A stretch of 64,000 nt of DNA from positions 474,425 to 538,424 of the forward strand of contig NZ_JAKILB010000002.1 in the NCBI RefSeq assembly GCF_023283895.1. The letters are read 5' to 3'. The notes below the pieces were generated by a model, which saw nothing but the letters and a program-made list of their open reading frames with translations, searched no databases and was not told where the DNA came from. The stretch comes from Shewanella pneumatophori (GTDB lineage Bacteria; Pseudomonadota; Gammaproteobacteria; Enterobacterales; Shewanellaceae). The position numbers and the translations under genes are program-made. Shown here in pieces: positions 50,319 to 59,069 of this stretch (position 1 is the stretch's first letter; every line of letters starts with the position of its first letter).

Positions 50319-51266
50319 TTAGCTTAGTTTGGCAAAGACTAGCTGGGCGCCGACAAGGTCAGCAAGTGCAGTGCCAACGGTTTTGAATAAGGTTATTTCT
50401 GTATCACCTGTTCTGCCTGAGATCTCACCTTTACAAAGTTGGCCTAGCTCCCCCTTAACCTGGCTTAATGCAAATACGCCCTCTTTTTCAGGGATTAATA
50501 AGTCACCAGCTTCGGCAAAAACATTGATCTTCGAATCAACAAACACCGAGGATTTCACAATCAGTTGGCTATCAAATTCGCGCTTGTCGTGATTGTGGTT
50601 ACCAACAAAGTCTGTGTGAGTGCCAGCTTGTACCCAATTACCCTCAAATAGTGGTGTTGCTGAACCCGTAGCACAGCTGATGATATCGGCCTCGCGCACG
50701 CTTTGCTCTATGTTAGTACATTGCAGTACTTCAATATCTGGGCGTTTATTTCTTATTAGTTCAATCGTTTTTTGAGTCTTGGTTTCGCTGCGTCCACAAA
50801 CGGTGATTTGGGTTATTGGACGCACACTCGCGTGAGCGAGTGCCATAAAGTGAGCTAGCTTACCGGTGCCGAAAACTAATAGCTTGTTAGAATCTTTACG
50901 AGATAAGAAGCGACTACCTAATGCGGAAATGGCTGCTGTGCGCCAAAAGGTCACGCTAGTGCCGTCTACAAGAGCCTGTGGCTCACCAGTTTCACGACTA
51001 AACAACATTATCTTTGAGTAAAGACTAGCAAGCTCAGGAGACTTATTAGGATTATCGGGAAAGTAAGTGAAGGCTTTTACTGCAATCGATTGCTCATTCC
51101 AAGAAGGCAGAACTGCAAAAGCGTCATGATGCTGAGGCGAGTTATCCAACTCAAATACTCGACGCTGCGGCATTCCTGCTGGACGGGAAAATGTTTCAGC
51201 TAAAGCATTGATTAAATCTAGAAAATTAAGCGATTGGTGAACGGACTCTGCATTAATGACGATCAT
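50319..51266 (-). CDS. Ornithine cyclodeaminase/mu-crystallin family protein
   Basis: 315 aa, NAD(P)-binding. KLLVFGTGKLAHFMALAHA is the Rossmann dinucleotide loop, and VTFWRTAAISALGSRFL is the conserved segment following the substrate loop (usual form TxxRTAAxSA). Family members act as ornithine cyclodeaminase, alanine dehydrogenase or delta1-pyrroline-2-carboxylate/ketimine reductase. The usual ornithine-specific residues cannot be checked by eye, and the N-terminal part is divergent (DNSPQHHDAFAVLPSW), so ketimine or pyrroline reductase activity is as likely. Monocistronic. Confidence 0.85.
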   Translation of the reverse strand: MIVINAESVHQSLNFLDLINALAETFSRPAGMPQRRVFELDNSPQHHDAFAVLPSWNEQSIAVKAFTYFPDNPNKSPELASLYSKIMLFSRETGEPQALVDGTSVTFWRTAAISALGSRFLSRKDSNKLLVFGTGKLAHFMALAHASVRPITQITVCGRSETKTQKTIELIRNKRPDIEVLQCTNIEQSVREADIISCATGSATPLFEGNWVQAGTHTDFVGNHNHDKREFDSQLIVKSSVFVDSKINVFAEAGDLLIPEKEGVFALSQVKGELGQLCKGEISGRTGDTEITLFKTVGTALADLVGAQLVFAKLS

Positions 51267-51516
51267 GAAACCTCCTTTAAAGTATATTTTATACTATTTG
51301 TGGGGCTGATTAGAGTCAAATTAGTTTTCGATGGTTAATTATATTTCAACTTAATAATTAGAATGTTAGCGTGTGTTGGTTAATGTTTGCGGTTTTTGAG
51401 CTTTTTTGTAGTTAAATCTGCTATATAATCGGCCGATAAAGATCTGTGACAGGTCTGGGCGATACTTAATCCAGTGTTTCCTAAAGTAATATCAGCAAAT
51501 AATAAGAGATGTAAAA

Positions 51517-53379
51517 ATGCTAATACGTTACAAATTATTGTTAAGTGCTGGCGTATCTATTGCCGCACTAGCCGCCATGTTCGGCCTTCAAGTTTACTTT
51601 AGCCAAGTGCAAACCGATCTCGCCAACACATCAATGCGTATCGCAACGCTCAACAATGAGATGTTAAGTCTGCGCAAAGACGAAAAAGATTTTTTGTCGA
51701 GAAACGATGTTAAGTACATAGGCCAACACCAAGATAACCAGCAGCAAGTGAAAGCCATCGTCGCTCAATTAGAAACTGATTTTGATAAGTACGATATTCC
51801 CACCGCTAGCCTAAATCAGTTTAATCAAGCCGTAATGAGTTATAGCGATACCTTTAAGCGTGTCACCAACCTCAATCAGCAGATTGGTTTAACGCCTAAA
51901 ACCGGTTTATATGGCACTTTGCGTAGCGCGGTGCATCAAGTTGAAGAGATGGTAGGCCGATATAATGAGCCGAATTTGATGGTGCAAATGCTGCAGTTAA
52001 GACGTGCCGAAAAGGATTTTATGCTTAGGCGGAATCAAAGTTACGTTGTTAAGTTTGATGCCAGTCTAGCTAAATTTAGTAGTATGTTGGCAAGCTCGCA
52101 GCTTGCACCTGAAGCGAAACAACAAGTGACTAAGCTGATGGGGCAATATGATACCGACTTTAAAGCGCTTGTCGATAAAGAGCGACAAATGGGGTTAAGT
52201 ATTTCTGAAGGTGAACTTGGTCAATTGCGTAAAGCTGTCGCCACAACTGAGCAAGCTCTGCAGCAGCTTGAGTCATTAGCGTTAAATGCGATTACTGAAA
52301 AACAAAATTCGGCATTTATTGTTGGCTTGTCGATTGCCGTATTGATTGCGCTGCTGCTGGCATTTGCCACGCTAACCATTATTCGTAGCATTATAGAGCC
52401 GGTTAAGCGGATCACTGAGGTAATAACCCATATTGAGATTAATAAAGATCTGGCGATGCGCTGTGATGACTCAAGTAATGATGAACTTGGGCAAATCGCA
52501 ACTCACTTTAATAGTATGGTTGAGAGTTTCCAGCAGCTTATTCATCAAGTAACCCAATCGGTTGAGACCATGAACCAATCTTGCCAGGAGCTATCTACTA
52601 ACGTGGCTAGGGCATCTCGAGGCGCAGAGAATCAGCTCAATGAAACAGATATGGTAGCAACGGCGATTACCGAAATGGGCGCGACCATTGATGAAATTGC
52701 TAAAAATACTGAGTTGGCGGCTAACAAAGCGAGTATGACCCATGATAACGCGCAAACAGGGAAAACTGGCGTTGAGCAAACTATAGAAAGAATTGAACAT
52801 CTAGCGCGACAAATTAATGAGTCTGCTGCTGTGGTTAGCGAGTTAGAAAAAGACAGCTAAACAATCGGTAGCGTACTCGATGTTATTCGTGGCATCGCCG
52901 AGCAAACTAACTTACTTGCGTTGAATGCAGCGATTGAGGCAGCAAGGGCGGGTGAGCAAGGACGTGGCTTTGCGGTTGTAGCCGATGAGGTGCGCAGTTT
53001 AGCAATGCGAACCCAAGAGTCTACTGAAGAAATCGCTTCAATCATTCAAACTTTGCAGTCGCGTACCCATTCGATTGTGAGCTTAATGCAAGCTAGTCGC
53101 GATCAAGGTAATCAAAGTGCAGAGCAAGCTGCTTCAGCAGGTACGTTATTGCAGCAGATTAATAGTGATGTGACTAATATTCTAGATATGAGTACCCAAA
53201 TCGCTGCGGCAATTGAAGAGCAGAGCATGGTTGCCGCTGAAGTGAATCAAAACGTGGTGGTTATTCGTGATATCGCCCAAGAGACGGCGGACGTTGCTAC
53301 CCAAAACTCAAGTGCGACTGATGATGTACGGGAACGCGCGGAGTTTTTAAAAGATGCTGTGAGTAAGTTTAAAGTTTAA
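51517..53379 (+). pseudogene. Methyl-accepting chemotaxis protein interrupted by an in-frame TAA
   Basis: One reading frame of 621 codons that would encode a full-length chemoreceptor except for TAA at 52858-52860 (codon 448). Before it: transmembrane helix 1 (residues 9-27), a helical bimodular (HBM)-type ligand domain with two repeats of LRKDEKDFLSR / LRRAEKDFMLR, transmembrane helix 2 (about 267-289), HAMP and the first half of the signalling coil (VVSELEKDS). After it, in the same frame: [48 protein letters not shown], the conserved hairpin tip, and the second coil. In related receptors the stop position is commonly Gln (CAA), so one C-to-T change explains it. The second half alone (from 52921) cannot be a receptor. 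Confidence 0.88.
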
Positions 53380-53406
53380 AACTTAATTTCATAGCTTTAA
53401 CACAAA

Positions 53407-53433
53407 GGCCTCGAGTGACTCGGGGCTTTTTTG
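53407..53433 (+). terminator. Terminator after the chemoreceptor locus
   Basis: Imperfect GCCTCGAG / CTCGGGGC hairpin followed by six Ts, about 30 bp after the reading frame ends. Confidence 0.75.
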
Positions 53434-53484
53434 TATGCGGAGTTGGTGGCTTGAATTGAATGCGAGTTGTAAATTTCAGGCATA

Positions 53485-53510
53485 AAAAACCTCGCTAGGC
53501 GAGGTTTTAA
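53485..53510 (-). terminator. Terminator for tRNA-Phe
   Basis: AAAACCTCGC / GCGAGGTTTT hairpin with T-run on the minus strand, 70 bp beyond the tRNA 3' end. Confidence 0.8.
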
Positions 53511-53580
53511 TTTTGCAATTTAAGGTCTTAATTTGCCTTATTGCAGGTTTAGTTGTTGCTGTAACACCTAAACTAAATAT

Positions 53581-53656
53581 TGGTGCCCGAACCCGGAATC
53601 GAACCAGGGACACGAGGATTTTCAATCCTCTGCTCTACCGACTGAGCTATTCGGGC
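53581..53656 (-). tRNA. tRNA-Phe (GAA)
   Basis: 76-nt cloverleaf on the minus strand: acceptor stem GCCCGAA/TTCGGGC with CCA encoded (53583-53581), D-arm GCTCAGTCGGTAGAGC, anticodon loop with GAA (GATTGAAAATC), T-arm with GGTTCGATTCC. All stems pair. Confidence 0.96.
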
Positions 53657-53890
53657 AACGGGCGCTATTAAAAGGCTTTTACCGATTTGAGTCAACCCAT
53701 TTTTACAAAAAGATGACTTTTTTTGCTTAAGCGTTGAATAAATAGTCGTTTAGAGTTAGTTATGAGCAATGGCAGTTTATCTGTCTGCAGAGAGTGAGCA
53801 GATAGCCTTAGTTAGCCATGCTGCTAACACTTGTGAAAAACACACCGTATTAGGGATTTTTGAGTGATCGGCCTCTGAAGGGAGAACTAA

Positions 53891-56113
53891 GTGGAGCGCC
53901 AAATAGATTTAATCTGGAAGATCCAGCGTCATCCAATTGCTTTGTTTGTGGTAATTGGTTGCTTATTGATATTTTCGTTAGCGGGCTATTATCGTTTAAA
54001 CCTTGATGTCGATTTTAGCGATTACTTTTCACCGTCAGATCCGCGTTTAACTGCACTTAATAGCATGACTGACAAGTTTGAGCGCCATGATCAATTATGG
54101 ATGTTGCTAGAGACTGAGCAAGATTGGCGTGATGACAGTGCTGAAGTTCAGTTGAAAGCCTTTTTAACAATGCTTAATAGTGACTCCAATATTATTAGCA
54201 TTCAGGGCTATAACCAGTTTGTTTTGGGAACAGCCAAAGCTGAAAAAATCCTCGCGTATAAAACTCACCCAAGGTTGTCATCAGTATTATCTGCAGATGG
54301 CCGTGCGATTTTACTGCAAATTCAGTTGGATAATAGCAAGCTTACTGATTTTGCAACTCAAAGCCTATGGCTCGATGAAGTGCTACAAACTATAGAAACT
54401 AACAGCCAGCGTTATTGGCAGCCTTTGAATGTTGAGGTGCATTTAAACGGAACTCATGCATTAAATTGGCAATATGCCAAAGTGTTACTGCATGATCTTA
54501 GCTGGTTTGCTCCTGCGTTATTGGGGATTATCTTCTTAATGGCGCTGTTGTTTATCCGCCAGAAAATGTGGATATTAGCTTTAGCGCTCAACAATCTAAT
54601 TACCTTGTTGCTCACACTTGGACTGGCTGCCTGGCTTAATCTCACTTTAGCCGCCATAAGTGCATTTGTGCCAGTGATTATTGTTACGCTTGGCTTAGCT
54701 TATGGCTCGCATTTATATTTTGGGTGGCGCACTAAACTTGGGGGCGGCGCAAGTCCGAATGAGGCACTGCAATATACGGTTAGTGTTAACCAAGCACCGT
54801 TATTCTATTCAAGTATCACTACTATCTTTGGTTTTAGCTTGTTAACTTTGAGCCCATCTCCGCCGATCCAAAGCTTTGGCATCTTGGTCGCTTTTGCGGT
54901 GCTGTGTAATTATTTGCTGTGTTTAACGAGTTTAATTTTCTTTGCTCAATACTCTAGTGCATCAACCAAGCGGTTATTGAACTTTGATAACGTAGTCCAG
55001 CTTGCAAAATACAATGCGCGGCGGCCTAAAGCGGTTATAGCCGGTATTGTTATCTTCAGTGTGCTGGCTTTGGTGAGCGTGACTAAGCTGACGTTAAATG
55101 ATGATCCATTAAGCTATTTTAAATCCTCGAATCCTTTTACTTTATCTAGCCAAAAAATGGCGCAATATTTTTCTGGGATTAACTTACAGCATTATGTGGT
55201 CAGTACTGTTGAAGAGCGGCAAATTGATAAAGCCGAGATCAGTTTCATTTATAAATTCAGCCGTTATTTAAAAAAGCAGCCAGAGGTTGTAACGGTACAG
55301 CATATCGGTGATTGGATAAAAGCTGCCGGAATAGGCCAAAATCAATTTAGGCGAGTTTTATCGCAAAATAGCGTGCAACAGTTAGGGCTGGCGAGTGAAC
55401 TTGCACAGGATAAACAATCGAGTTTAATAACCTTGTATTTGCAGCCAATGACAGCCATGGAGCTAATAGCTTTTGAGCGTAAAGTCGATACATGGCTGGC
55501 AGAGCAGAGCGCTGGTGTTAAGCTGAGCCTGCCACTGGGGAGTAATTTGCTGTTTGCTCATTTAAGTGTAGATAATGCCAATAATATGTTGTTTTCGTTT
55601 GCAGCGGCATTGATTGCCCTAGCCATCTTGCTGAGTATTTTAAAAGGTTCGATGATTTATGGACTAATAGGTTTATTACTTAACTTTTTGCCTTTACTGT
55701 GGGTGTTTGCACTTTGGCAATTAAATGGCGGCTTTATTAGCCTAGGCACTGCCGTTGTTTTGGGGATGATGCTTGGCATTATTGTTGATGACACTTTACA
55801 TTTAATGTTGAAGTTACCCAATACGCATATATCGCCCTTAAAAGCTGCTAACAGTAAACTAGCCGTCAGTGCTGATAGTTTGTGGCAGAGTTTGCAGCAG
55901 GTGTTGCCTGTGATTAGCTTTACAACGTTAACCATCACCTGTGGTTTTGCTATTGGTTTAGTCTCTGATTTTACTCCGATAGGCCAGCTTAGTTTACTGT
56001 CTTGCTTAGTGGTTATCTTTGCATGGGGCTTTGATGTGTTAATGCTGCCAGTGCTTTATTTATGGTGGATAGTCATGAAACCGAAAGAGGCTAAAGCTAA
56101 GACTGAAATCTAA
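53891..56113 (+). CDS. RND-superfamily/MMPL exporter
   Basis: 740-aa inner-membrane protein with two repeats, each of one transmembrane helix, a large periplasmic loop and five further helices, as in MMPL/hydrophobe-amphiphile exporters. Transmembrane parts include IALFVVIGCLLIFSLAGYY at the start, a cluster about residues 204-360, and a second cluster about 560-735. DDPLSYFKSSNPF and DVDFSDYFSPSDPRL are the matching post-helix periplasmic motifs, typical of this family. VLGMMLGIIVDDTLHLMLKL carries the helix 10 aspartates used for proton coupling. Start GTG 53891 with a GGGAGAA ribosome-binding site. The exported substrate (perhaps a lipid or sterol-like molecule) is unknown. Confidence 0.87.
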   Translation: MERQIDLIWKIQRHPIALFVVIGCLLIFSLAGYYRLNLDVDFSDYFSPSDPRLTALNSMTDKFERHDQLWMLLETEQDWRDDSAEVQLKAFLTMLNSDSNIISIQGYNQFVLGTAKAEKILAYKTHPRLSSVLSADGRAILLQIQLDNSKLTDFATQSLWLDEVLQTIETNSQRYWQPLNVEVHLNGTHALNWQYAKVLLHDLSWFAPALLGIIFLMALLFIRQKMWILALALNNLITLLLTLGLAAWLNLTLAAISAFVPVIIVTLGLAYGSHLYFGWRTKLGGGASPNEALQYTVSVNQAPLFYSSITTIFGFSLLTLSPSPPIQSFGILVAFAVLCNYLLCLTSLIFFAQYSSASTKRLLNFDNVVQLAKYNARRPKAVIAGIVIFSVLALVSVTKLTLNDDPLSYFKSSNPFTLSSQKMAQYFSGINLQHYVVSTVEERQIDKAEISFIYKFSRYLKKQPEVVTVQHIGDWIKAAGIGQNQFRRVLSQNSVQQLGLASELAQDKQSSLITLYLQPMTAMELIAFERKVDTWLAEQSAGVKLSLPLGSNLLFAHLSVDNANNMLFSFAAALIALAILLSILKGSMIYGLIGLLLNFLPLLWVFALWQLNGGFISLGTAVVLGMMLGIIVDDTLHLMLKLPNTHISPLKAANSKLAVSADSLWQSLQQVLPVISFTTLTITCGFAIGLVSDFTPIGQLSLLSCLVVIFAWGFDVLMLPVLYLWWIVMKPKEAKAKTEI

Positions 56114-56185
56114 TTGAAGCGGAATTTATTTGAATTCAGGCGATAAGATGGCCCAAATACAACATTAATCAAATTTTGTACAAAA

Positions 56186-56213
56186 AATAAAGGCCTCTAA
56201 TGAGGCCTTTATT
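56186..56213. terminator. Bidirectional terminator between the exporter and bamD genes
   Basis: AATAAAGGCCTC / GAGGCCTTTATT hairpin between convergent genes, with A/T-rich flanks. Confidence 0.85.
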
Positions 56214-56241
56214 TGTCGTCAAATATGCAAGTTTTATAAGA

Positions 56242-57003
56242 TTAGTTAGCGACTAATTTATTGTTTGGAAAATTAGCTTTCATTACCATGAGTGCATGAT
56301 CTTTAAGCTTTTCTTGACCAAGTTCACCATAAGCGGTTGACATGATTTCGAGTGCTTTTTCTGCAGATGGAGTACCTGGGTAAGTCTCTAAAACTGACTG
56401 TGCACGTACAGCAGCTGCACTCCAAGCATTCATTTTTATGTAGTATTCAGCCACCTTGATCGAGTAAAGTGCCAATCTATTTTTTAGGTGCTGCATGCGT
56501 TTTTGTGCATCTGCTGCATACTTACTGTTTGGATATGACTTAATTAGTCTATCAAAATCTTTAAATGCATCTTGTGCGGCTTTAGGGTCGCGGTCAGAAC
56601 GATCGATATTTAGCATATCGTGAAATAGGTATCGGTCCGACTGCATATTGACTAGGCCGCGCATGTAGTAAACATAATCAATATCTTTATGTGTTGGGTT
56701 TAAGCGAATGAATCTATCGATATTCGCAATGCCTGACGCTGGATCGTCAAGTTTGTAATAGGCATAAATTAGGTCAAGCTGTACTTGAGTCTTGTGCGGG
56801 CCAAACGGAAAGCGTGAATCCAAGGCTTCTAGAGAACGCACAGCTTTGCTGTAATTACCTAGTTGCATTGAGGTTCTTGCTTGAGAGTAAAGCACTTCTG
56901 GTGAGCTTTTTGTCATCACAGGGTCTTCGCCCTGTTTACTACTACAGGCCGTAGCTGCAAGCGTGATAAGGACTACAGCGACACTTTTGGCAATTTTATG
57001 CAT
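56242..57003 (-). CDS. bamD: Outer membrane assembly lipoprotein BamD
   Basis: Essential lipoprotein of the BAM complex (253 aa). Signal and lipobox at the start (KSVAVVLITLAATACSSKQ, lipidated Cys about residue 19), then five TPR-like repeats: SPEVLYSQARTSMQLGNYSKAVRSLEALDSRFPFGPHKTQVQLDLIYAYYKL, DPASGIANIDRFIRLNPTHKDIDYVYYMRGLVN, DPKAAQDAFKDFDRLIKSYPNSKYA and VAEYYIKMNAWSAAAVRAQSVLETYPGTPSAEKAL. Start is ATG 57003; the upstream in-frame stretch is not signal-like. Divergent from rluD, the standard gammaproteobacterial arrangement. Confidence 0.96.
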   Translation of the reverse strand: MHKIAKSVAVVLITLAATACSSKQGEDPVMTKSSPEVLYSQARTSMQLGNYSKAVRSLEALDSRFPFGPHKTQVQLDLIYAYYKLDDPASGIANIDRFIRLNPTHKDIDYVYYMRGLVNMQSDRYLFHDMLNIDRSDRDPKAAQDAFKDFDRLIKSYPNSKYAADAQKRMQHLKNRLALYSIKVAEYYIKMNAWSAAAVRAQSVLETYPGTPSAEKALEIMSTAYGELGQEKLKDHALMVMKANFPNNKLVAN

Positions 57004-57125
57004 ACTTGAATTCGATTCTTTTAAAGTTATTGTTAAGAATTTTTCCATTTCACGATAAAATAGAAACAATCCGATTGTAACAGATAGTAAACATTTTTGG
57101 ACCCAGAAAAGTGGGTACGGTTCAT

Positions 57126-58097
57126 ATGACACAAGAGATTAATCTAAAAAGCGAGATCACAGCAACACAAACCGGGCAAAGATTGGACCAGACATTGGCT
57201 GAATTGTTCCCGGACTACTCGCGTACACGTATTAAAGAATGGATTTTAGCGGGTTCAGTCTTTATTGATGGTGAAGTTTCTGACAAGCCTAGAATTAAAG
57301 TGCTTGAAGGTCAGGTTGTGACTATTGGCGCCACACTTGAAGAAGAAACTAAAGCTGAAGCCGAAGCGATTGATTTAGATATCATCTATGAAGATGACCA
57401 CATTTTGGTTATCAACAAGCAAGCAGGTTTAGTTGTACATCCTGGCGCAGGTAACCAAAGTGGTACTCTAATGAATGCATTGTTGCATCATTGCCCAGGT
57501 ATCGAGCTTGTGCCACGTGCAGGTATCGTGCACCGTTTGGATAAAGATACTACCGGCTTGATGGTAGTGGCCAAAACTGTTGAAGCGCAAACACATTTAG
57601 TCAGTGCGCTGCAGGCACGCGATATTACTCGTGAGTACGAAGCCATTGTAACCGGTACTATTATTGCTGGTGGCACTGTTGATGAACCAATCGATCGTCA
57701 CCCAACTAAACGTACTCATATGGCGGTTGTTTATAACGGTAAGCCTGCGATGACCCACTACCGTGTGGCTGAAAAGTTCAGAGCGCACACACGTTTGAGA
57801 TTGCGTCTTGAATCTGGTCGTACTCACCAAATTCGTGTGCATATGGCACATATTGGTCATGTATTGGTTGGTGATCCTGTTTACGCTGGTCGTCCTCGTC
57901 CACCAAAAGGTGCGGCACCTGACTTTTTTGAAACCTACATGGGCTTCAAGCGTCAAGCATTGCACGCGGTAAGACTTGAATTAGCACATCCATTCACTTG
58001 TGAAATCATGAGCTGGCAAGCGCCAATTCCTGATGACATGGTCAAGCTAACTAAAGCACTGCGTAAAGACACTGAAGATAACCCAACTGTGTACTAA
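57126..58097 (+). CDS. rluD: 23S rRNA pseudouridine(1911/1915/1917) synthase RluD
   Basis: 323-aa pseudouridine synthase for helix 69 of 23S rRNA. S4 domain at residues about 15-60 (GQRLDQTLAELFPDYSRTRIKEWILAGSVFIDG), catalytic motif GIVHRLDKDTTGLMVVAKT with the catalytic Asp, and LESGRTHQIRVHMAHIGHVLVGDPVYAG. Start ATG 57126 (MTQEINLKSEI) gives the family length; a GTG or ATG further up is less likely. It overlaps pgeF by one base (TAATG), so the two are co-translated. Confidence 0.96.
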   Translation: MTQEINLKSEITATQTGQRLDQTLAELFPDYSRTRIKEWILAGSVFIDGEVSDKPRIKVLEGQVVTIGATLEEETKAEAEAIDLDIIYEDDHILVINKQAGLVVHPGAGNQSGTLMNALLHHCPGIELVPRAGIVHRLDKDTTGLMVVAKTVEAQTHLVSALQARDITREYEAIVTGTIIAGGTVDEPIDRHPTKRTHMAVVYNGKPAMTHYRVAEKFRAHTRLRLRLESGRTHQIRVHMAHIGHVLVGDPVYAGRPRPPKGAAPDFFETYMGFKRQALHAVRLELAHPFTCEIMSWQAPIPDDMVKLTKALRKDTEDNPTVY

Positions 58098-58843
58098 TGA
58101 GTCATCATATTGAAAATCAAGCTTGGTTTATTCCACCCGGAGTAAACCTAGCTTTTTCGACTCGAGAAGGCGGTTGTAGTCAGCCGCCTTTCGCCAGCCT
58201 AAATCTTGGGCTGCACGTTGGCGACGACCCACAAAAGGTACAAGCCAACCGTTTGCTCATTGAGCAACAACTCTCTCTTACTGCAAAACCTGCTTGGCTA
58301 GAGCAAACTCACAGCATTGATGTCGTTGAAGCTGATAATACCCAAGTGATTAATGCCGATGGCAGCTATACCCAAAGTAAAGACCAAGTTTGTGTGGTGA
58401 TGACTGCAGATTGTTTACCTGTACTGTTATGCGATGAAAACGGCACTGAAGTTGCTGCTGTGCACGCAGGTTGGCGCGGTCTGTGTGATGGTATTATTGA
58501 AGTTGCAGTGGCTAGGTTTACCCATAAACCACATGAGTTAGTCGCTTATCTAGGCCCCGCTATTGGTCCGACTGCATTTGAAGTTGGGGCAGAAGTTAAA
58601 GCGCAGTTTGAAGCAAAACATCCGCAAGCGAGTCAATTTTTTAGCGCGCACCTTAATAAGCAAGGCGAGCAAAAATTTATGGCCGATATTCAAGGTCTGG
58701 CAAGCTTTAGATTAACCGAGTTAGGTGTAAAGCGTATTTATGCCGACAAACGCTGCACTGTGTCTGCAGTGAATGACTTTTTCTCCTATCGCCGTGATGG
58801 CGTTACCGGCCGCATGGCATCATTTATTTGGCTTAACGATTAA
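58097..58843 (+). CDS. pgeF: Peptidoglycan editing factor PgeF (YfiH, laccase domain)
   Basis: 248-aa cytosolic protein with a multicopper-laccase-like fold that binds a metal through His and Cys. Motifs: FSTREGGCSQPPFASLNLGLHVGDDPQKVQANR, QTHSIDVVEAD, TADCLPVLLCDENGTEVAAVHAGWRGLCDGIIE (the HAGWRG metal site) and YLGPAIGPTAFEVGAEV. It ends DKRCTVSAVNDFFSYRRDGVTGRMASFIWL, also typical. It removes wrong L-Ser from cell-wall precursors in E. coli. Overlaps rluD by one base, the usual rluD-pgeF-clpB order. Confidence 0.95.
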   Translation: MSHHIENQAWFIPPGVNLAFSTREGGCSQPPFASLNLGLHVGDDPQKVQANRLLIEQQLSLTAKPAWLEQTHSIDVVEADNTQVINADGSYTQSKDQVCVVMTADCLPVLLCDENGTEVAAVHAGWRGLCDGIIEVAVARFTHKPHELVAYLGPAIGPTAFEVGAEVKAQFEAKHPQASQFFSAHLNKQGEQKFMADIQGLASFRLTELGVKRIYADKRCTVSAVNDFFSYRRDGVTGRMASFIWLND

Positions 58844-58862
58844 CTTTATTACTCATCTTCGA

Positions 58863-58890
58863 CTTGATCTTGTTCAAATAGCCCCCATCT
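58863..58890 (+). promoter_or_regulatory. Possible sigma-32 promoter of clpB
   Basis: CTTGATC at 58863-58869, 13-bp spacer, CCCCATCT at 58883-58890: close to the sigma-32 consensus CTTGAAA...CCCCATnT. It lies about 180 bp upstream of clpB. Confidence 0.55.
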
Positions 58891-59069
58891 TTTAAGTAAC
58901 ATCAATTTCGCTTGAACGCGGAATGACCCCTTTTCAGAGTGAATAGAAGTGCGAATGGATTGATATTGTTTCTAAAGCGATATTAGTGCTGTCCAATTCG
59001 GTTTCTCGAAGTAGATACGCAAGCTCCATTGCCTTTATGTCACCTTTTTTATGAGTTATCGGAGGATTT

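Noticed and set aside
52921..53379. A separate gene for the C-terminal part of the chemoreceptor
   Set aside because: It is in the same frame as the upstream part, separated only by one TAA, has no ribosome-binding site, and would lack half of the signalling hairpin.
58911..58934. Second sigma-32-like site CTTGAAC...CCCCTTTT before clpB
   Set aside because: The spacer of about 10 bp is too short for sigma-32, and the -10 half matches poorly.
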